Shown one piece after another: positions 42,855-50,981 of a stretch of 64,000 nt of DNA (positions are counted from its first letter, which is position 1; every line of letters starts with the position of its first letter). Source of the DNA: Geitlerinema sp. PCC 7407. GTDB lineage: Bacteria; Cyanobacteriota; Cyanobacteriia; PCC-7407. The notes under the pieces are model-generated. The model saw only the letters and a program-made list of their open reading frames with translations, ran no database searches and was not told the DNA's origin. Location of the stretch: assembly GCF_000317045.1 (NCBI RefSeq), contig NC_019703.1:1290501-1354500 (forward strand). Direction: 5' to 3'. The translations under genes were made by a program, and so were the position numbers.

Positions 42855-44129
42855 TTGTCTCGTCGCTACCTATTTACCTCGGAATCTGTAACGGAAGGTC
42901 ACCCCGACAAGATTTGTGACCAGATTTCAGACGCTATTTTAGATGCTCACCTGTCCGCAGATCCCCATAGCCGTGTAGCGGCAGAAGTGGTCGTCAATAC
43001 AGGACTGGTTTTGATCACGGGCGAGATTACGTCTCAAGCTCAGATCAACTATATTGATCTGGCCCGCAAAAAAATCGCTGAGATCGGCTACACCGGAACT
43101 GATAGCGCTGAAGTGAGCGGCTTTGCTGCCAATAGCTGCTCTGTGCTAATTGCTCTGGATAGACAGTCTGCTGACATTGCCCAGGGCGTGGACTCTGCTC
43201 ACGAGCAGCGCGAGCAGATGAGCGACGAGGAGCTGGACACCATTGGTGCAGGCGACCAAGGCATCATGTTTGGGTTTGCTTGCGACGAAACCCCCGAGTT
43301 CATGCCGCTCCCGATCAGCCTGGCCCACCGGATGGCTCGACGCCTAGCCGCTGTGCGCAAGACGGGACAGCTGTCCTATCTGCGTCCCGACGGCAAGACC
43401 CAGGTGACGGTCCTCTATGAAGATGGCCGACCCATCGGCATCGACACCATTTTGATTTCGACTCAGCACACGGCGGCGATCGGCGACGTGATCGACGAAG
43501 CAGCGGTGCAGGCCAAGATCAAAGAAGATCTGTGGGCGCTGGTGGTAGAGCCGATTTTCTCTGACATCAGCGTCAAGCCGGACACCAACACCCGCTTCTT
43601 GGTGAACCCCACCGGTAAATTTGTGATTGGTGGACCCCAGGGCGACTCTGGTCTGACGGGCCGCAAGATCATCGTGGATACCTACGGTGGATATTCCCGC
43701 CATGGCGGTGGTGCCTTCTCTGGTAAGGATCCCACGAAGGTGGACCGCAGCGCTGCCTACGCTTGCCGCTATGTCGCGAAGAACATCGTTGCGGCTGGTC
43801 TGGCTGAGAAGTGCGAAGTGCAGCTGAGCTATGCGATCGGCGTGGCGCGCCCGGTGAGCGTGATGATCGACACCTTTGGGACGGGCAAGGTCCCCGATGA
43901 GCAACTGCTGGAAGCCGTGAAGGCTCACTTCGAGCTGCGCCCAGCGGGCATCATCCAGGAGTTTAACCTGCGTCATCTGCCGAGCGATCGCGGAGGCCGC
44001 TTCTATCAAGACGTGGCAGCTTATGGTCACTTTGGCCGGACGGATCTCGACCTGCCCTGGGAACGCCTGGACAAGGCTGAAACTCTGCGCAATGCCCTAG
44101 AAGGAGTGATGTCTGTGTCGGTGAGCTAG
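42855..44129 (+). CDS. metK: S-adenosylmethionine synthetase
   Basis: A 424-residue enzyme making S-adenosylmethionine from methionine and ATP. Family motifs include [50 protein letters not shown] and GGGAFSGKD. The start is TTG at 42855 (SRRYLFTSE follows), with GAGAGGG about ten bases upstream. The other TTG at 42828 would add nine residues not seen in the family. The SAM it makes would also feed the Dam-like methylase of this window. No SAM riboswitch is recognised in its leader. Confidence 0.96.
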   Translation: MSRRYLFTSESVTEGHPDKICDQISDAILDAHLSADPHSRVAAEVVVNTGLVLITGEITSQAQINYIDLARKKIAEIGYTGTDSAEVSGFAANSCSVLIALDRQSADIAQGVDSAHEQREQMSDEELDTIGAGDQGIMFGFACDETPEFMPLPISLAHRMARRLAAVRKTGQLSYLRPDGKTQVTVLYEDGRPIGIDTILISTQHTAAIGDVIDEAAVQAKIKEDLWALVVEPIFSDISVKPDTNTRFLVNPTGKFVIGGPQGDSGLTGRKIIVDTYGGYSRHGGGAFSGKDPTKVDRSAAYACRYVAKNIVAAGLAEKCEVQLSYAIGVARPVSVMIDTFGTGKVPDEQLLEAVKAHFELRPAGIIQEFNLRHLPSDRGGRFYQDVAAYGHFGRTDLDLPWERLDKAETLRNALEGVMSVSVS

Positions 44130-44168
44130 GGTTACTGATTCCCCGGTTCACGCTTCGGCGCTAAGTTT

Positions 44169-44228
44169 CGCAAGTCTCTAGGAGCAGGCGATCGCCTTTT
44201 GCGAATAGCCTGCTCCTAAAGACTTGCG
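44169..44228. terminator. 21-bp inverted repeat between metK and the cNMP-binding gene
   Basis: CGCAAGTCTCTAGGAGCAGGC (44169-44189, 21 bases, one mismatch) pairs with its complement at 44208-44228; the loop contains a HIP1 core (GATCGCC). It sits between convergent genes, so it could terminate either or both, though no T-tract adjoins it. Confidence 0.6.
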
Positions 44229-44270
44229 CGAGCCTCAAAAAACTGCCATGCGATCGCCCTTGAACTAACA

Positions 44271-44287
44271 AAGCGATCGCTTTTTTT
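44271..44287 (+). terminator. HIP1-cored T-tailed hairpin
   Basis: AAAGCGATCGCTTTTTTT is a HIP1 octamer extended to an AAAGCGAT/CGCTTT palindrome with a T-tract. It is a plausible second terminator for metK, but the stem is short. Confidence 0.5.
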
Positions 44288-44332
44288 CTGGTTTGATTGC
44301 TGCGTAAAGATTGGCGATGGGGCCAAACGAAC

Positions 44333-44830
44333 TTAGTACACAGGCCCACGACCGTGATTAAGCACCAGGGGCTGGGTGTGCATAGTGGGCAAGCTGTTGT
44401 TCTTCTGGCCGTCGAGGCGGCGGTTGAGCTCTCGGACCCGCCGCGACAGGATCTTGATGATGTTGATGGCGATGCCTGGGGTTTCGTAGATGGCGTCGTA
44501 GAGCTGCTGTTGGGTCAGGACGAGGCATTCGCAGGGTTCAAGAGTGGTGATGGAAGCGGAGCGGGGTTCGGCATCGAAAAGCGCCATTTCCCCAAAAGGG
44601 GTGCCTTCGCTGAGCTGAGCCAGTTCGCGATCGGCGATGTGGACCCGGACGCGCCCGGAAACGACGATGTAGAGCGATCGCCCTTCTTCGCCTTCGGTGA
44701 AAATGGTGTGGCCAGTGTCAAAGGAAATTTCGTCCATGACCGATGCCAGGCGAATCAAAAAATCGTCCCGTAGCTCCTGAAACAGCGGTACTTTGCGAAC
44801 GAAAAGCAAGCGATCGACACTAGTCAGCAT
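44333..44830 (-). CDS. Cyclic nucleotide-binding (CRP-type) domain protein
   Basis: A 165-residue protein with one cNMP-binding beta-barrel (~15-130): FVRKVPLFQELRDDFLIRLA, then GRVRVHIADRELAQLSEG and PFGEMALFDAEPRSASI, the phosphate-binding cassette with its FGEMAL-xx-RSA core. No DNA-binding domain or enzyme domain follows, only a helical tail and a short C-terminal part, so it may act as a regulatory subunit or a free sensor for cAMP or another cyclic nucleotide. The start is ATG 44830. Confidence 0.88.
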   Translation of the reverse strand: MLTSVDRLLFVRKVPLFQELRDDFLIRLASVMDEISFDTGHTIFTEGEEGRSLYIVVSGRVRVHIADRELAQLSEGTPFGEMALFDAEPRSASITTLEPCECLVLTQQQLYDAIYETPGIAINIIKILSRRVRELNRRLDGQKNNSLPTMHTQPLVLNHGRGPVY

Positions 44831-44999
44831 AAGGAAATAAGACGGGACAGAAACCCCAACAACCCAATTTCTCGCTTAGGCGATACTTCCAACCCTAGAA
44901 TGCCCACTGGAGCGGAGGTTTTAGCAATTCAGCACCATCATAAATCAAATCAATTTTCTCCATGGTCGCAGCTCGCAGGCCCGCGCGTGGGCCTGGGAC

Positions 45000-47900
45000 C
45001 TAGGTGGGCCGAAATTGCATGGTGCTGGTAGACCGCTCAGGAGCAGGGCTTCGCGGCGAGGAAGCGGCATTTGCGCCCGGAGCCGAAATCCCCATCTCTT
45101 GCATGAGTCGGGCGACTTGGTGAGCGACCAGTCGATTGGGATCGTTGGCCATCATGGGTAAGATCTCCCGCAGGGTACGGGGAGAAGCCATGGAGAGATA
45201 GCTGAGAACGGCTTCACGGACAAAGCCGATGGGATGGCTCAGGCAGGCAAGGGTCTGCTCGGCGGGAATGCTCCAGCGGGCGCGATAGGCCAGATGAAAG
45301 CAGCAGGCGAGCCCCCAGTCCGAGAGGAAATGCTGGCGATCCATCAGATAGCGCAGGCGATCGCTGGGAGTCATGGGCTCGTAGGTCACGAGATCACTAA
45401 GGCTCTGGAGTTTTTCGAGGGTGGAGCGTCGGTCGAGCACGATGAGCAGCGATCGCTTGCGGCCGAGGTCGAGGGTGTTGTCCAAAATTTCCAGACCCCG
45501 CGCGACGTTGGCCCGAGAGTGGGACTGCAGGTTAAACGCTCCTGCCTGCACGGCCCCGGACGGATAGAGAAAGCGCAAGAGCAAAAACAGGCGCTCGAGG
45601 GTGTCGCTCTGCATGTCTTGGAGCGATCGCTGCAATAGCTCAGCCTCGCGCCCCTGAATATGCTCCGGCGCCAAATCGAGCAGCACCGCGTAGATTTCGC
45701 CCAAGAACCGCAGTTCTTGGTCAATGAGATCTTCGACCTGCTTGCGACCGAGGAGATCTTCGGCGATCGCCGTTTGGTGCTTGGGCAGCTTGAGCAGCAC
45801 CCGCAGCACATTGCGTCGCTCGTTGCCCCAGGACAAAATCACGTACTGCACCAGCGCCTCGATGGCCTCGAGGGTGCCGATCTGACCGATGGCGCTCCAG
45901 GCCTGCATCCGAATCAGCTCGGGCTTGTGCATGTCCTGGGCCTGCTCGATCAGCAGCGGCAGCACCTCATTGCCCAAGCGGACCAAGGCCCGCATGGCTG
46001 CGTCGCGCGTGGACGGATAGTGCAGACCCTGGATGAGGGATGGGTAATATTCTCGCAGCTGAGTGGCGGCGATCGCCTCCAGCAAAGCGCAGCGCACCCG
46101 CAGCGATTCATCCTGGAGCAGCTTGGGAATGTGAATCCGCAGGGCTTGCAGATACAGCGCTTCTCCCAGGGCCAGACAGCCAGTCATCCGTTCCCGCTCG
46201 CGCCTGTGGGTCAGCATCCGCCGCAGCACATTGGTTGCTTCTGCCTTCTGGATCGGGTTGCCCCGCCGCAGCATCATGGCCGCCGCCGTTCCCCGCACGA
46301 TGGGGTCCATCTCGGGGTGCAGATAGGATCGCAGTTGCTGAATATCCGGTTCAGCCTCGGTCAGCCAGATGTAGCGCAGCACCAGGGCCAAGACGTCCGG
46401 CGGCGGGCCCATGGTCAGCAGCGATCGCACCGGCTCGATGTAGAGCGGGCTTGGATGAACCAGCATTGCCTCAAGACCCTGGCGCTGAAGCGTTGGCGAG
46501 AGCTTGGGCAGGATGTGGGCGACGACTTCGCCCACATCCTGGGGATAGAGCTGGCTGAGCATTTCCAGGCAAGAGCGTTTGTGCTCGTCGGTGCCCGGCT
46601 TCTCGAGGGTTTCTGAAACCGCGCGCTTGAGCGATCGCGGGTTGATGTCCGACGTGCCCAGTTCGCCACGCTCAGCGCTCAGCACCAGCAGATCCACATA
46701 GCCCGATCGCAGCCAGTAAACAATGCCAAACCACATCATGGCCGCAATCAGCGTCACCCCAATGAAAATCCAGCCCTGGAACGCCTGCAAATCGCGCGCA
46801 GACAGATTGGGGAAAACGTGGCGGCACACCCAAATCACACACAAAATGCCTAAGCCCGTGAAGCCCGTGGAAATCGGCTCGGCGATGCCGCGCACCACCG
46901 ACTGCACCCGGCTGCTGATCGAATCTGGCAGCGGCTGAAACAGGACGGGGCTAATGCTGGCCACCAGGGTATAGCGCAGCAGCTCGTCCAGGAACTTCAT
47001 CAAAATCACGATCAAGAAGAAGAACAGGGGGCCCACCCACAGGGCAATGAAGGACGAAGCCGCCGTAAAGGCGATCGCCGCGGGCAGCAGCATCGCCGAC
47101 CGGAAAACCCCCACCTGCTCAATCGTGCGGCTGGACGCAAACCACTGCGTCGTCAGCTCAAAAATCCCCAGGACGCCGCTAAAAAGTCCCAGGAAGCTCG
47201 CAATGCTGCCGCCGCTCAGATTCAGCTCTAGCTGGCTCAGGTACTGGAAATCCACCAGCAAAAACAGCACCTGAAGCATGATAAAAAAGCCAAACAGCAG
47301 CATCACGTACCGCTGTAAAGGGCCTTGAATTCGCCGGTTGCGAAAGTGCGATCGCCCTTCTCCCCGGCTCTGGGGCGTATCTGGGAAAAAAGACTGATAG
47401 GTGCGGCTGAGATAAAACAGCACACAGGCCCCCAGCGTCATAAAAACGCACGCCACCAAAATCACATTGGGCAAGCCCAACAGCGCCACCAGCACCGGCA
47501 GTGCAAAGCCGCTGACCACATCCGCCACCAGCACTCCGCTGCTAATGAGGGGAAACGCCCGCTTAATTTCGCGAATATTGAACAGCTGGTTCGCCGTGAT
47601 TGAGGCATTCAGGTCGTTGAGGGTGTAGATCGCCTCTAGCCAGAGCCGCATCCCAAAGACCGTGATCGCCGCTAGGACCGGCCACTGGAGCCCAAACCAA
47701 AACAGCAGTAGCGGCAGCGCCATCAAAAAGCCAATGACGACAATCACCTTGCGCAGCGGAAAAACTCGCTGCATCCAGGAGTACATCAGGCCCAATCCCG
47801 AGGCGATACCTGCGCCAATGACATAAATCCAGGGCAGAGAGTTTGCGCCGTAGCGATCGAGGAACAGCGCAACGGTGCTGGCCTCCATCCACAGCAACCC

Positions 47901-48029
47901 GATGGACGTCACCGTATAGAAGAAAAACATCGAGAACGTGCGATCGCTCTCTTCCGGTCGTAGATTCACCCAGCGCAGCAGCCGTTGACCCCAGGCCGTC
48001 TCAGCTAGCTGCTTTTGTTTGACTCGCAT
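45000..48029 (-). CDS. Large membrane transporter-like protein with HEAT-repeat C-terminus
   Basis: A 1009-residue protein. Residues ~25-440 form about twelve membrane spans and resemble NTT/MFS-type ADP/ATP-carrier-like folds (e.g. VIYVIGAGIASGLGLMYSWM, then FGMRLWLEAIYTLNDLNASI). The rest (~470-960) is soluble, made of HEAT-like repeats (e.g. RGTAAAMMLRRGNPIQKAEA and LLEAIAATQLREYYPSLIQG), and the tail is Ser/Ala/Pro-rich. Such fused membrane-HEAT proteins occur in cyanobacteria, but their function is not known. The start is ATG 48029. Confidence 0.8.
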   Translation of the reverse strand: MRVKQKQLAETAWGQRLLRWVNLRPEESDRTFSMFFFYTVTSIGLLWMEASTVALFLDRYGANSLPWIYVIGAGIASGLGLMYSWMQRVFPLRKVIVVIGFLMALPLLLFWFGLQWPVLAAITVFGMRLWLEAIYTLNDLNASITANQLFNIREIKRAFPLISSGVLVADVVSGFALPVLVALLGLPNVILVACVFMTLGACVLFYLSRTYQSFFPDTPQSRGEGRSHFRNRRIQGPLQRYVMLLFGFFIMLQVLFLLVDFQYLSQLELNLSGGSIASFLGLFSGVLGIFELTTQWFASSRTIEQVGVFRSAMLLPAAIAFTAASSFIALWVGPLFFFLIVILMKFLDELLRYTLVASISPVLFQPLPDSISSRVQSVVRGIAEPISTGFTGLGILCVIWVCRHVFPNLSARDLQAFQGWIFIGVTLIAAMMWFGIVYWLRSGYVDLLVLSAERGELGTSDINPRSLKRAVSETLEKPGTDEHKRSCLEMLSQLYPQDVGEVVAHILPKLSPTLQRQGLEAMLVHPSPLYIEPVRSLLTMGPPPDVLALVLRYIWLTEAEPDIQQLRSYLHPEMDPIVRGTAAAMMLRRGNPIQKAEATNVLRRMLTHRRERERMTGCLALGEALYLQALRIHIPKLLQDESLRVRCALLEAIAATQLREYYPSLIQGLHYPSTRDAAMRALVRLGNEVLPLLIEQAQDMHKPELIRMQAWSAIGQIGTLEAIEALVQYVILSWGNERRNVLRVLLKLPKHQTAIAEDLLGRKQVEDLIDQELRFLGEIYAVLLDLAPEHIQGREAELLQRSLQDMQSDTLERLFLLLRFLYPSGAVQAGAFNLQSHSRANVARGLEILDNTLDLGRKRSLLIVLDRRSTLEKLQSLSDLVTYEPMTPSDRLRYLMDRQHFLSDWGLACCFHLAYRARWSIPAEQTLACLSHPIGFVREAVLSYLSMASPRTLREILPMMANDPNRLVAHQVARLMQEMGISAPGANAASSPRSPAPERSTSTMQFRPT

Positions 48030-48337
48030 ACCGTCATCCTGCCGGAATTGGAGTTAGCCGTTGAACCCTTCAGATCGCCGAAGGTACATTGAAGGTACAA
48101 CAGAAGGTACAACGATTTGGACGCCTGAGCCCAGAATGCCCAGATTGACCGCTATTCTACCCGGCTAGCGTTCTCTTCCTGTGCGGCAAAGGCGCGATCG
48201 CCCCCAGAGCGCTCAGGCCTCAGTCCCCCGTTCGTAGTCTTGCCAAAGGCCCCTGCTCAACGACCCCAGTCAACTCGCCCAATCCTAGCAGTGAGCCTCA
48301 GCAAAACCCGCTAACCCCTGATAAAAGAAAAAATAAA
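48030..48337. other. Intergenic stretch between infC and the large membrane gene
   Basis: About 300 bases containing a short direct repeat (GAAGGTACA twice at about 48079-48110). It must hold the promoter of the large membrane gene. No RNA gene is seen. Confidence 0.45.
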
Positions 48338-48365
48338 AAAGGACGACTCTTCGGCCGTCCTTCTT
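48338..48365 (-). terminator. Terminator of infC
   Basis: On the minus strand AAGGACG pairs with CGTCCTT around a ten-base loop and is followed by a run of T. It lies 22 bases after the infC stop. Confidence 0.8.
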
Positions 48366-48387
48366 TCCTTACCGCAAGCGGTTTGGT

Positions 48388-48921
48388 TTATTTCTTCGGC
48401 GACAACAGCATCATCATGTTGCGGCCTTCCCGCTTGGGGGACTGCTGGATTTCTGCAACCTCTTGCAAATCCGTAGCCATCCGCTTCAGCAAATCTTCTG
48501 CTAGGTCCGTATGCTGGATTTCCCGGCCCCGGAACATGACAGTTGCCTTGACCTTATCGCCCGACTTCAAGAATTTGATGGCTTGATTGATGCGCACTCG
48601 ATAATCGTGCTCTTCGATTTTGTAGCGCATCTTCACTTCTTTGACGCCAGCCGAATGCTGCTTTTTCTTCGCTTCGCGGGCTTTTTTCTCTTGCTCGAAT
48701 TTATACTTGCCATAGTCCATGATGCGGCAAACGGGCGGGTCTGCTTTATCACTGACTAGGACCAAGTCCAATTCTCGCTCGTCGGCGACTCGCATCGCCT
48801 CTTGAGGCGTCATAATGCCAAGCTGCTCACCACCGCTGTCGATGACACGGATTGTCGGAAAGCGGATACGCTCGTTGATTTGGGGTAAATCTCTTTGCTG
48901 TTTTCTTGGGGTTACAGGCAT
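48388..48921 (-). CDS. infC: Translation initiation factor IF-3
   Basis: A 177-residue factor with both IF-3 domains: [20 protein letters not shown] (N) and [20 protein letters not shown] with [10 protein letters not shown] (C), linked by a lysine-rich helix. It prevents joining of ribosomal subunits and checks the initiator codon. Here it has a normal ATG start (E. coli uses AUU for feedback). No rpmI/rplT lies next to it, so it is a single-gene unit as in many cyanobacteria. Confidence 0.97.
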   Translation of the reverse strand: MPVTPRKQQRDLPQINERIRFPTIRVIDSGGEQLGIMTPQEAMRVADERELDLVLVSDKADPPVCRIMDYGKYKFEQEKKAREAKKKQHSAGVKEVKMRYKIEEHDYRVRINQAIKFLKSGDKVKATVMFRGREIQHTDLAEDLLKRMATDLQEVAEIQQSPKREGRNMMMLLSPKK

Positions 48922-49260
48922 GAAGGACAGTTATGAACCGTTTTCGTTGGGATGAGTGAATTAAACAATCCATTAAACCAAGTGTACATGGGGAACCCAG
49001 GAGGTTCCTGGCCACGTGGAATGATCCTTCGATTTTTGGACGATGGGCTACTGATTTTTTAGCAAAAATATAAACTTTTTGGGGTGGCTTTCGGGGGAAT
49101 AGGATGGCGCAATCTATGGCTGGCTGAAACCCAGGAATGCGATCGAATTTTGGCAATGAAGGCCACTGAAGCGGGCTGAGTAAGAGGCTCCCAAAGGCAC
49201 CGAAAACGCCGCACTAAAATGGAACCACAGTCTCTAGCGATCTACATCGAGGCATAACCT
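48922..49260. other. Leader region of infC and divergent hydrolase gene
   Basis: About 340 bases between divergent genes. GGAACC (48992-48997) and GGTTCC (49003-49008) form a short hairpin in the infC leader. Nothing matching a known leader RNA is recognised. Confidence 0.45.
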
Positions 49261-50217
49261 GTGACGGCTTCCTTACATTGGCATCATCGCGTGGGCTATC
49301 AGCGGGACTGGGTTTGGCGCGGCTGGCAGACGCGCTACACCTTTTTGCCGGCGGCCCAGCGAGAAGGAGAGGCACCGCCGCTGATGCTGCTGCACGGCTT
49401 CGGGGCCTCCATTGGCCACTGGCGACACAATATTGAGGCCCTGGGCGATCGCCATTCGGTCTATGCGCTGGATTTGCTGGGGTTTGGGGGCTCCGAAAAA
49501 GCCATCACGGTCTACAACGTGTCTTTGTGGGTGGAGCAGCTCTACGATTTTTGGCGAACTTTTGTGGGCAAGCCGATGGTGCTGGTGGGCAACTCCATCG
49601 GTTCCTTGGTGTGTCTGGGAGCGGCGATCGCCCATCCTGAGATGGTAGAAGGACTGGTCATGCTGAGCCTGCCCGACCCGTCCATTCGCGAAGAAATGAT
49701 CCCGAGGGCGCTGCTGCCCGCCATTACGGCGATCGAAAACGCCGTCAAATTCCTGCTGCTGCGGCCCTTGTTCTATTGGGTGCGGCGGCCCAGCGTCGTT
49801 CGGCCCTGGGCCAAGATCGCCTACGCCAGTGCCGAAGCCGTGACCGATGAGCTGGTGGAAATATTGGCGTATCCTGCGCGGGACAAAGGAGCTGCCCAGG
49901 CCTTTTGTCGCATTATCAGCGCCATGACTCAGGCTGATTTTGGTCCCCGAGTGAAAGCCGTGCTGCCCACTCTAGAGATCCCGATGCTGCTGATCTGGGG
50001 CAAGCAGGATCGAATGATTCCGCCGGGGCTGTCTCAGGAGTTTGTCAAGCACAGCGATCGCCTGGAGTTAGTGGAGCTCGAGAACGCGGGCCATTGCCCC
50101 CAGGACGAGTGCCCCGACCAAGTGAACTCGCTGATTTTGGACTGGGTCGATCGCCATCACCGCCTCGCGGCCCAAGCTTCCCCTTCGACTTCCCCGACTC
50201 TCTCGGTTTCCGCCTAG
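49261..50217 (+). CDS. Alpha/beta hydrolase
   Basis: A 318-residue alpha/beta hydrolase. Oxyanion region LLHGFGASIGHWRHNI, nucleophile serine in VLVGNSIGSLVCLG, acid in LIWGKQDRMIPP and histidine in NAGHCPQDECPDQ are all intact. Cyanobacterial proteins of this type include pheophytinase-like and lipase-like enzymes; substrate unknown. The start is GTG at 49261. A second hydrolase of this family is at 33.2-34.1 kb but the two are not close relatives by motif. Confidence 0.85.
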   Translation: MTASLHWHHRVGYQRDWVWRGWQTRYTFLPAAQREGEAPPLMLLHGFGASIGHWRHNIEALGDRHSVYALDLLGFGGSEKAITVYNVSLWVEQLYDFWRTFVGKPMVLVGNSIGSLVCLGAAIAHPEMVEGLVMLSLPDPSIREEMIPRALLPAITAIENAVKFLLLRPLFYWVRRPSVVRPWAKIAYASAEAVTDELVEILAYPARDKGAAQAFCRIISAMTQADFGPRVKAVLPTLEIPMLLIWGKQDRMIPPGLSQEFVKHSDRLELVELENAGHCPQDECPDQVNSLILDWVDRHHRLAAQASPSTSPTLSVSA

Positions 50218-50313
50218 GGGATCCGCTAAAATAGGAGACTAACCTCAAAGGGCCTGCCACTTTGCCGCCGCGCTAAATAGGCCCCTGCACAGCATTTGTT
50301 GAGTCACTCCGTT

Positions 50314-50832
50314 ATGAAACACACCCTGTCTGTTCTGGTTGAGGATGAGGCCGGAGTCTTAACCCGCATTGCCGGACTTTTTGCCCGCCGTGGCTTCAAC
50401 ATCGAAAGTCTTGCCGTAGGTCCCGCAGAACAGGTTGGGATCTCCCGGATCACCATGGTCGTACCGGGAGACGATCATGTGATTGAGCAGCTGACCAAGC
50501 AGCTCTACAAGCTGATCAATGTTCTCAAGGTGCAGGACATTACCGAGGTGCCCTGCGTAGAGCGAGAGCTGATGCTGCTGAAGGTCAACGCCAACAGCGG
50601 CACCCGCTCCGAAATTATTGAGCTGGCTCAGGTATTCCGGGCGCGAGTCGTCGACATTGCAGAAGATTCCCTGACCCTAGAGGTCGTGGGCGACCCTGGC
50701 AAGATGGTCGCGATCGTGCAGGTGCTCAACCGCTTTGGCATTCGCGAAATTGCCCGCACGGGCCGCGTTGCCCTGACCCGCGAATCTGGCGTCAATACGG
50801 AGTTTCTCAAGTCCCTGGAAGCTAAGTTCTAG
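50314..50832 (+). CDS. ilvN: Acetolactate synthase small (regulatory) subunit
   Basis: A 172-residue protein with an N-terminal ACT domain ([25 protein letters not shown]) that binds valine, and a C-terminal domain ([24 protein letters not shown]). It regulates and stabilises the catalytic subunit for branched-chain amino acid synthesis; the large subunit gene is not here, as often in cyanobacteria. ATG 50314 (MKHTLS) is preferred over one six codons upstream. A terminator follows about 70 bases downstream. Confidence 0.96.
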   Translation: MKHTLSVLVEDEAGVLTRIAGLFARRGFNIESLAVGPAEQVGISRITMVVPGDDHVIEQLTKQLYKLINVLKVQDITEVPCVERELMLLKVNANSGTRSEIIELAQVFRARVVDIAEDSLTLEVVGDPGKMVAIVQVLNRFGIREIARTGRVALTRESGVNTEFLKSLEAKF

Positions 50833-50900
50833 GCCAAAACTCCTTCCCATCAAAAAAGACTTGAAATACTTGCGCTGCCTAGATTGCGAATCCCGCTGCT

Positions 50901-50934
50901 AAAGCCGAGGCCTAGCGTCTAGGCAGCGGCTTTA
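50901..50934 (+). terminator. Terminator of ilvN
   Basis: AAAGCCG...CGGCTTT encloses a second short stem (GCCTAG/CTAGGC), giving a long hairpin with a T-run at the end. It lies about 70 bases after the ilvN stop. Confidence 0.7.
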
Positions 50935-50949
50935 TGGGGAGAGTTTGGG

Positions 50950-50979
50950 AACCGTTGGGGGCGATCGCCCCCAACGGTT
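50950..50979. terminator. Perfect 30-base palindromic terminator centred on HIP1
   Basis: A 15-bp perfect inverted repeat whose centre is GGGGGCGATCGCCCCC, flanked by AACCGTT/AACGGTT. It lies between the convergent ilvN and ABC-F genes, two bases past the ABC-F stop on the minus strand, and may terminate both transcripts. Confidence 0.75.
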
Positions 50980-50981
50980 TT

